From: Planctomycetota bacterium
Lineage (GTDB): Bacteria > Planctomycetota > UBA1135 > GCA-002686595
Reading direction: 5' to 3'
Assembly (NCBI GenBank): GCA_021776885.1
Contig: JAJFFA010000252.1
Location: 1 to 5,818, forward strand
DNA: 5,818 bases
The stretch's first letter is position 1; every line of letters starts with the position of its first letter. This document shows, piece by piece, positions 1 to 5,818 of this stretch. A program made the translations under genes and the position numbers. Under the pieces are notes generated by a model. That model was not told the origin of the DNA, searched no databases, and saw only the letters and a list, made by a program, of their open reading frames with translations.

Positions 1-361
1 CGGGGGCCGCCTCCCGGGCGCGGCTCAGCATGGCGGCGGACACGTCCAGGCCGACGTACGCTGCGCCGCAGCCCCCGGCCAGGGCTGCCGAGCTCGGGGC
101 CAGGGCCGCGGTCAGGCGGCCGGTTCCGCAGGGGGCGTCGAGGACCGCAGCCGCCGGGTCGGCCTCGAAGCGCGCCAGGAGGGCTCGCACCGCCCGGGGA
201 TCCCGCCCCGCGGCGCGACGATTGCGGAATCGTCCCGCGGCGTAGTGCCGGCTGATCTCCTCGGTGCCCCACTTCCCGTCCAGGAGGGTGGAGCCGGGGG
301 GGGCGGGGGTGCTCTTCGGTGCTGCCCCGGACGGCGGAGTATAGGCCGGGTTCTCGGTCAC
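1..361 (-). CDS. Class I SAM-dependent methyltransferase, N-terminal part (truncated by window edge)
   Basis: Reading the minus strand from a GTG at 361 gives an open frame of 120 codons to the left edge without a stop. Residues 73-82 read VLDAPCGTGR, a classic motif I (SAM-binding glycine loop) of Rossmann-fold methyltransferases. Residues 102-106 (YVGLD) form the second strand, ending in the acidic residue expected to bind the ribose hydroxyls, followed by SAAMLSRAR, like the usual 'D-x-S-x-x-M-L-x-x-A-R'. The spacing between glycine loop and acidic residue is about ten residues longer than usual and Ala/Gly-rich. Residues 30-66 (starting KWGTEEISRHY) look like the helical cap that often precedes the fold. 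The acceptor-determining C-terminal half is missing, so the substrate is unknown. The start is uncertain: GTG 361 has no clear Shine-Dalgarno sequence, and residues 4-24 are a Pro-rich stretch that could be untranslated; CTG at 283 or GTG at codon 58 are alternatives. It is divergent from the next gene. Confidence 0.8.
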   Translation of the reverse strand, partial: MTENPAYTPPSGAAPKSTPAPPGSTLLDGKWGTEEISRHYAAGRFRNRRAAGRDPRAVRALLARFEADPAAAVLDAPCGTGRLTAALAPSSAALAGGCGAAYVGLDVSAAMLSRAREAAP

Positions 362-390
362 CGCTGACGAGGAGCACCGTAGGGCGCTGC

Positions 391-426
391 GGAAGGGGAG
401 CCAGCTCTCTAGTCGGATCCCCTTCC
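391..426. repeat. Perfect 9-bp inverted repeat, 18-nt spacer
   Basis: GGAAGGGGA at 391-399 is exactly complementary to TCCCCTTCC at 418-426. The pairing does not extend outward (390 C against 427 T) or inward (400 G against 417 A). It lies 30-65 bp upstream of the proposed methyltransferase start. It could be an operator for a dimeric regulator or a hairpin in a leader transcript. It is not followed by a T-tract on either strand, so it does not look like an intrinsic terminator. The observation is direct; the function is a guess. Confidence 0.5.
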
Positions 427-566
427 TCCTCCTCCGGGGGGCCCGGGAGTCCGCGGCAGCAGGACGACTCTTGACCCGGGCCCCCCACCCCTCCTCGCCG
501 CCCCGCTCGCCCAGCCCGGCGGCCGCCCGGCGCCCCTCTGCGGCAGCGCAGGCCCGGCCTGGCCCC

Positions 567-572
567 TATCAT
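567..572 (+). promoter_or_regulatory. Candidate -10 hexamer TATCAT for the metallohydrolase gene
   Basis: TATCAT matches the sigma-70 -10 consensus at four of six positions, including the key TA start and final T, and stands out in very GC-rich DNA. Its last base is 7 nt before the A of the ATG at 579, so transcription from it would begin at or next to the start codon and give a leaderless message. That fits the lack of any Shine-Dalgarno sequence before 579. No recognisable -35 is present 17-18 bp upstream, so the call is tentative. Confidence 0.3.
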
Positions 573-578
573 GCGGCC

Positions 579-2606
579 ATGAAGCTGCTGCTCCTGCCCG
601 TCGGCCTCGGCCTCCTCGCCGCCACCGCCCTCGTTCCGACCCGTGTGCAGGAGCTCCTGCTGCTCGACGCGGGCTACCACCACCTGGGTAACGACGAGAC
701 CCCGGAGTGGGCCGAGGCCGCCGCGACCCCCGAGGGCGTGCGCCTGGACCTGGACTTCGAGTCGACGGCCAACGCGGGCGAGTGGACCCTGCTGCTCGAG
801 CAGCGCAGCATCAACAACCCCTGCCGCGTGCTGCTCGACGGCGAGCCGCTCTTGACCCTCGCGCGCGGCGACGACCTCGTCGAGCGCGTCTATGCCCTGC
901 CCGCGGGCAGCCTGAGCGCGGGGGCGCACACCCTGACCTTCGTCTCGGACGAGCCCGCCGACGACATCGTGATCGGCAAGGTGCGCATCGATCCGCGCCC
1001 GCGGCGCGACGTCCTGGAGCTCGAGCTCGTGCGCCTGGTGGTCACCGACACCCAGGGCAACCCGATCCCGGCCCGAGTCAGCTTCGCGAACGAAGCGGGT
1101 GAGCGTCCGCCGGTCGAGGACGTCGACGGCCTCGTGGCCGTGCGTCCGGGCGTGGCCTACGTCAACAACGGTGTGCGCGAGGTCCTCGTGCGCCGCGGCC
1201 GCTGGTCGGCCTTCGCCTCGCGCGGCATGGAGTGGAGCGTCGACGAGCAAGCCTTCCAGCTGGAGAGCAGCGGGCTGGAGCTGCGCTTCAGCCTCGAGCG
1301 CCAGGTGCACACCCACGGCTTCGTGGCCGCGGACACCCACATCCACACCCTGACCTTCAGCGGCCACGGCGACTCCTCGGTGCAGGAGCGCATGCTGACC
1401 CTGGCGGGGGAGGGGGTCGAGCTGGCCATCTCCACGGACCACAACCACAACACGGACTACCGCCCCTACCAGGCAGAGTTGGAGCAGAACGCCCACTTCA
1501 CGCCCATCGTCGGCAACGAGGTCTCGACTCCCGTCGGCCACTTCAACGCCTTCCCCCTCGACCCCGAGGACGAGGTCCCCGACGCCAGCCTGCGCGAGTT
1601 CCCCGCCATCGTCTCCGAGATCCGCGCCCACGGGGCCCAGGTCGTGATCCTCAACCACCCGCGCTGGCCCAGCATCGCCGACGGGCCCTTTGGCGTCGCG
1701 CGCCTCGATCCCTGGAGCGGCGCCCGCAGCACCTTCAGCGAACCCTTCAGCTTCGACGCGATGGAGCTGGTCAACGCCACGGACCAGCAGGACGACCCCC
1801 TGCTCCTGTTCCGTGACTGGTTCGCCCTGCTCAACCGTGGCGAGCGCATCGTGGCCGTGGGCTCCTCCGACTCCCACACCGTGGGCGTGCCCGTGGGCCA
1901 GGGGCGCACCTACGTGATGAGCTCGACGGACAACCCGACGATGATCTCCATCGACGAGGTCTGCGCCAACATCGCCCAGGGCCGCTCGTCGATCGGCATG
2001 GGGATCTTCTGCGACGCGCGGGTCGACGAGGACTACCGCATGGGCGACCTGGCGCCCGTGCGCCGCGGCGCCGTCGACGTGACCGTCCACGTGCGTGCGG
2101 CCGCCTGGGTCGAGCCCAGTGCCCTGCACCTGTTCGTCAACGGCGAGCGCCGCGACGGGATCGAGGGGCTGGCGACGCTGATGGAAGCCAGCCGCCGCAG
2201 CGGCCAGCTCGAGCAGCTCGAGTTCGAGTTCCGCGTCCCCATCGAGCGCGACTCCTGGGTCGTCGCCGTGGTCCTGGGCGAGGCGGTGGAGGGGCCCTTC
2301 TGGCACCCGCTGAACGACTACACCCTCGCGGCGACCAACCCGATCTGGCTCGACGCGGACGGGGACGGTGTCTGCAGCAGTCCGCGCGACCAGGCCCGGG
2401 CGCTGTTCGCGTCCATCGACGGCGACCCGGCGCGCGTCGCCGAGCTCTTCGCGCGCTGCGACCAGGCCGTCGCCGTGCACCTGCTCGACTTCACGCGCGA
2501 CGCCCTGCACGCGGGGGCCGAGGCGGAGCTGCGGAGTCTGGGGACAGGCGCGGCGCAGGGGCGTCCTGGCGTGCTCGAGTGGATCGAGGGCCTCGAGCCG
2601 CGCTGA
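579..2606 (+). CDS. Exported CehA/McbA-family metallohydrolase (PHP fold)
   Basis: The product has 675 residues. Residues 1-22 (MKLLLLPVGLGLLAATALVP, then TR) look like a Sec signal peptide without a lipobox, so it probably acts outside the cytoplasm. Residues ~30-138 look like a beta-sandwich carbohydrate-binding-type domain and ~143-175 like a carboxypeptidase-regulatory-type beta domain. The PHP catalytic domain covers about 245-480. Its metal ligands are all visible: H254-x-H256 (DTHIH), D287/H288 (STDHNHN), E314 (GNE), H321 (GHFN), H360 (NHPRW), and D431/H433 (SSDSHT). Near the C-terminus NPIWLDADGDG (588-598) is a family hallmark and resembles a calcium loop; residues 600-675 look helical. 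CehA and McbA hydrolyse carbaryl, but most relatives are uncharacterised; the natural substrate (ester, phosphoester or other) cannot be told. ATG 579 is chosen because the signal peptide begins there; a TTG at 471 would only add low-complexity residues. The family call is firm, the substrate is not. Confidence 0.87.
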   Translation: MKLLLLPVGLGLLAATALVPTRVQELLLLDAGYHHLGNDETPEWAEAAATPEGVRLDLDFESTANAGEWTLLLEQRSINNPCRVLLDGEPLLTLARGDDLVERVYALPAGSLSAGAHTLTFVSDEPADDIVIGKVRIDPRPRRDVLELELVRLVVTDTQGNPIPARVSFANEAGERPPVEDVDGLVAVRPGVAYVNNGVREVLVRRGRWSAFASRGMEWSVDEQAFQLESSGLELRFSLERQVHTHGFVAADTHIHTLTFSGHGDSSVQERMLTLAGEGVELAISTDHNHNTDYRPYQAELEQNAHFTPIVGNEVSTPVGHFNAFPLDPEDEVPDASLREFPAIVSEIRAHGAQVVILNHPRWPSIADGPFGVARLDPWSGARSTFSEPFSFDAMELVNATDQQDDPLLLFRDWFALLNRGERIVAVGSSDSHTVGVPVGQGRTYVMSSTDNPTMISIDEVCANIAQGRSSIGMGIFCDARVDEDYRMGDLAPVRRGAVDVTVHVRAAAWVEPSALHLFVNGERRDGIEGLATLMEASRRSGQLEQLEFEFRVPIERDSWVVAVVLGEAVEGPFWHPLNDYTLAATNPIWLDADGDGVCSSPRDQARALFASIDGDPARVAELFARCDQAVAVHLLDFTRDALHAGAEAELRSLGTGAAQGRPGVLEWIEGLEPR

Positions 2607-2617
2607 GCGCACGCTTT

Positions 2618-2638
2618 CCCCGGCCTGGCTCTTCGGGG
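2618..2638 (+). terminator. Weak hairpin after the metallohydrolase stop
   Basis: CCCCG at 2618-2622 can pair with CGGGG at 2634-2638 around an 11-nt loop, starting 12 bp after the TGA. The stem is only 5 bp (plus possible G-U pairs) and no T-run follows. It is a poor intrinsic terminator at best, and read-through into the helicase gene is likely. Confidence 0.15.
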
Positions 2639-2654
2639 GCTGAGCACAGCGGAC

Positions 2655-2660
2655 TACCAT
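2655..2660 (+). promoter_or_regulatory. Candidate -10 hexamer TACCAT before the helicase gene
   Basis: TACCAT resembles the TATCAT before the metallohydrolase, and both sit in a CTA[TC]CATG context. If used as a -10 element it would start transcription near 2667. That is downstream of GTG 2661 and would favour the ATG at 2682 or 2712 as the helicase start. The sequence 17 bp upstream (TTCGGG) is only a weak -35. This is suggestive only. Confidence 0.22.
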
Positions 2661-4897
2661 GTGGGTTTGGCGCTGGTTTGGATGGACGTTCGCGGCTTCG
2701 CGGACGCGGAAATGGGGCAGGGCGAGAGCACCGGGGTGGATGCGGGCGACGCCGTCGAGGCGGCGCTGGTCGAACGCCTGAACGACCCGCAGCGGACGGC
2801 GGTGACCCACGACGCGGGACCGCTCCTGATCCTGGCCGGGCCCGGCTCGGGCAAGACGCGGGTGATCACCAGTCGCATCGCGTACCTGGTCTCGGTGCGC
2901 GGCATCCAGCCCTGGGAGCTGTTGGCCATCACCTTCACGAACAAGGCGGCGCGCGAGATGCGCGAGCGCGTCGAGGTGCTGCTGCCGGGCACCAAGGGGC
3001 TGTGGATCAGCACCTTCCACTCCATGGGCGCGCGCATCCTGCGGCGCGAGATCGAGGCCCTGGGCTCCTACACGCGGGACTTCTCGATCTATGACACGAG
3101 CGACCGCAACCAGCTGATCAAGCGCGTCATCAAGCAGCAGGGCTTCGACACGACGCGCTTCCGCGCGCCTGCCCTCGGGGGCTGGATCTCCAACGCCAAG
3201 AACGGGGTCTGGGGCGACGGCGAGAGCCCGGAGGAGCTCGAGACGGACGGCACCCTCGAGGGCGAGGTCTACGGCAAGGTGCGCCGCGCCTACGTGCAGG
3301 CGATGCGCGACAACAACGCCCTCGACTTCGATGACCTGCTGCTCCTGACCCTCGAGCTGTTCGAGCACCACCCGGGTATCCGCGACCAGTACGCGCGGCG
3401 CTTCCGGCACGTCATGGTCGACGAGTACCAGGACACCAACCGTGTCCAGTACCGCATCACGCGGCACCTCGCCAGCGGCCACGACAACCTGGCCGTGTGC
3501 GGTGACCCGGACCAGTCGATCTACGCCTGGCGCGGTGCCGACGTGCGCAACATCCTCGACTTCGAGCAGGACTTCGGTACCCCGACCGTCGTCAAGCTCG
3601 AGCAGAACTACCGCTCGAAGGGCAACATCCTCAAGGCCGCCTCGGCCTTGATCGGCTACAACTCCGAGCGCAAGCAGAAGGGCCTGTGGACCGAGGCGGA
3701 CGACGGCGCGCGCCTGTGCGTCCTCGAGTGCGGCGACGAGAACGACGAGGCGCGCGAGCTGGCACACCAGATCCGCGGCCTGCGCGCCCAGGGCGGGAAG
3801 CTGTCGGACGTGGCGGTCTTCTACCGCGCGAACTTCATGCAGCGCGCGCTCGAGACCGCCCTGCGCCAGTCGAACCTGGCCTACCAGGTCGTCGGCGGCG
3901 TGGAGTTCTACTCGCGGCGCGAGGTGCGCGACCTGATCTCGTTCCTGCGTCTGGCGATCAACCAGCGCGACGACATCGCCTTCCGGCGCGTGGTCAACGT
4001 TCCGGCACGCGGGATCGGGGAGACCAGCCTGACGCGCCTGGCCGAGTTCGCGTCGGCGCGCGGCCTGTCCCTCTGCGAGGCCGTGCGCCTGGACGAAGCC
4101 CTGGCCCAGATCCGCGGTCGGGCGAAGAAGGGGCTGGCCGAGTTCGGGCGCATGCTCGATGCCCTCGAAGAGCTGCGCGAGGTGGGGGCAGCCGTCGCGA
4201 TCGACCTGGTCCTGGGGGCGATCGACCGCGAGGCCTGGATGCGCGCCATGGACGACGGCGGCGGCACCGAGGACCGCGAGGCCAACATCGACGAGCTCAG
4301 CACCCACGCCGCAGAGTTCGATCGCATGCACCCCGACGCCGGCTTGCGTGGCTTCCTCGAGGAGATCGCCCTGGTCAGCGAGGTCGACGGCATGGAGGAG
4401 GGCGCCGAGAAGGTGGCGCTGATGACCCTGCATGCCGCCAAGGGACTCGAGTTCCCGAACGTGTTCATCGTCGGAGTCGAGGAAGAGCTCCTGCCCCACG
4501 CGCGGGCGATCGCCGAGGGCGGCGAGGAGGAGGAGCGCCGGCTGTTCTACGTCGGGCTGACCCGCGCCCGCGAGCGCCTGTTTCTGTCCTGGGCGCGCAC
4601 GCGGCTGTTCTTCGGCGAGAGCCGCTGGAACCGTCCCTCGCGCTTCCTCGAGGAGATTCCCGAGGAGCTGGTCGAGGGCGGCACGCCGGAGATGGACGAG
4701 GAAGAGGCCCTGGGTGCCTTCGAAGCGCCGGCCAGCGCTCCAGATCTGGCGGTCGGCGCGCGCGTGCTGCACCCGCACTTCGGACCGGGCAAGGTGCTGA
4801 CCCTCTCGGGCTCGGGGATCAACGCCCGGGCGACCGTGAACTTCGACGACTACGGAACCAAGCAGCTCCTGCTCCAGTACGCGAACCTCGAGCGCGC

Positions 4898-4901
<4 letters not shown>
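2661..4901 (+). CDS. pcrA: PcrA/UvrD-type superfamily 1 DNA helicase
   Basis: This ATP-driven 3'-5' helicase would act in nucleotide excision repair, removal of recombinase filaments and transcription-replication conflicts. All SF1A motifs are intact in the 746-residue frame: Q motif LNDPQRTAV (40-48), Walker A AGPGSGKT (59-66), motif Ia ITFTNKAAREM (90-100), Ib around STFHSMGARIL (117-127), motif II DEYQDTN (254-260), III GDPDQSIYAWRGA (281-293), IV EQNYRS (314-319), V VALMTLHAAKGLEFP (585-599) and VI RRLFYVGLTRARERL (626-640). Residues 698-746 (GARVLHPHFGPGKV onward) form the Tudor-like C-terminal domain with which PcrA/UvrD contacts RNA polymerase, which Rep lacks. Length is normal for PcrA (about 720-750). 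The start is uncertain: GTG 2661, ATG 2682 (residue 8) or ATG 2712 (residue 18); the last gives a leader of more typical length, and none has a good Shine-Dalgarno sequence. The stop overlaps the next gene's ATG. Confidence 0.95.

Positions 4902-5818
<917 letters not shown>

Larger units (their letters stand above)
362..578. other. Divergent intergenic region
   Basis: This stretch lies between the leftward methyltransferase and the rightward metallohydrolase and should hold both promoters. It contains a perfect 9-bp inverted repeat (391-426), a polypurine/polypyrimidine tract at 421-435 and a -10-like hexamer next to the metallohydrolase start. An open frame continues upstream of the metallohydrolase ATG to a TTG at 471, but its 36 codons would encode only a Pro/Ala/Arg/Ser-rich peptide ahead of a normal signal peptide. 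I therefore treat it as non-coding. No tRNA-like or riboswitch-like fold was recognised. Confidence 0.6.

Noticed and set aside
30..245. Open frame of 71 codons on the plus strand
   Set aside because: It is Arg/Ala/Pro-rich and lies antisense to the methyltransferase frame, which shows real motifs. It is a GC-bias shadow.
421..435. Minus-strand purine run GGAGGAGGAGGAAGG as a ribosome binding site
   Set aside because: No ATG, GTG or TTG follows within a usable distance; the next plausible start, GTG 361, is about 60 nt away.
471..476. TTGACC as a -35 element
   Set aside because: No -10-like hexamer lies 16-18 bp downstream (the region is pure GC-rich cctcgc-type sequence).
471..578. N-terminal extension of the metallohydrolase from TTG 471
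   Set aside because: The 36 extra residues are low-complexity Pro/Ala/Ser/Arg and would bury the signal peptide that begins at ATG 579.

Overview
The window is very GC-rich (by eye around 70%) and fully bacterial in style: four densely coded protein genes, a GC-biased third codon position, and a bacterial PcrA/UvrD helicase and a sigma-54 activator. An exported CehA/McbA-type metallohydrolase next to housekeeping DNA repair and sigma-54 genes fits a high-GC Planctomycetota or Myxococcota/deltaproteobacterial genome. That is an inference from gene style only; nothing in the window fixes the taxon.

Layout. The left edge holds the N-terminal 120 codons of a class I SAM-dependent methyltransferase on the minus strand (start near 361, running off the left edge). 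A divergent intergenic region of about 217 bp follows, with a perfect 9-bp inverted repeat and a -10-like hexamer. Three plus-strand genes come next: an exported PHP-fold metallohydrolase of the CehA/McbA family (579-2606), a PcrA/UvrD-type superfamily 1 helicase (2661 or a downstream start, to 4901), and a sigma-54-dependent enhancer-binding protein. The last starts in an ATGA overlap with the helicase stop (4898) and runs off the right edge after its AAA+ core.

How the genes relate. The helicase and the sigma-54 activator are almost certainly translated from one message, because their stop and start codons overlap. The metallohydrolase lies 54 bp upstream of the helicase and could be co-transcribed, but a -10-like hexamer in that gap allows a separate promoter. 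The products do not form an obvious pathway: DNA repair and transcription-conflict resolution, a transcription activator, and a secreted hydrolase of unknown substrate. I see no CRISPR array, mobile element, tRNA, rRNA or toxin-antitoxin pair.

The points most worth a second look are the short, sensor-less N-terminus of the sigma-54 activator and its coupling to pcrA, recurring TAnnnT hexamers at the gene starts that bear on start choice and possible leaderless transcription, the inverted repeat in the divergent intergenic region, and the domain make-up of the secreted metallohydrolase. I do not see convincing evidence for a new multi-gene system here.
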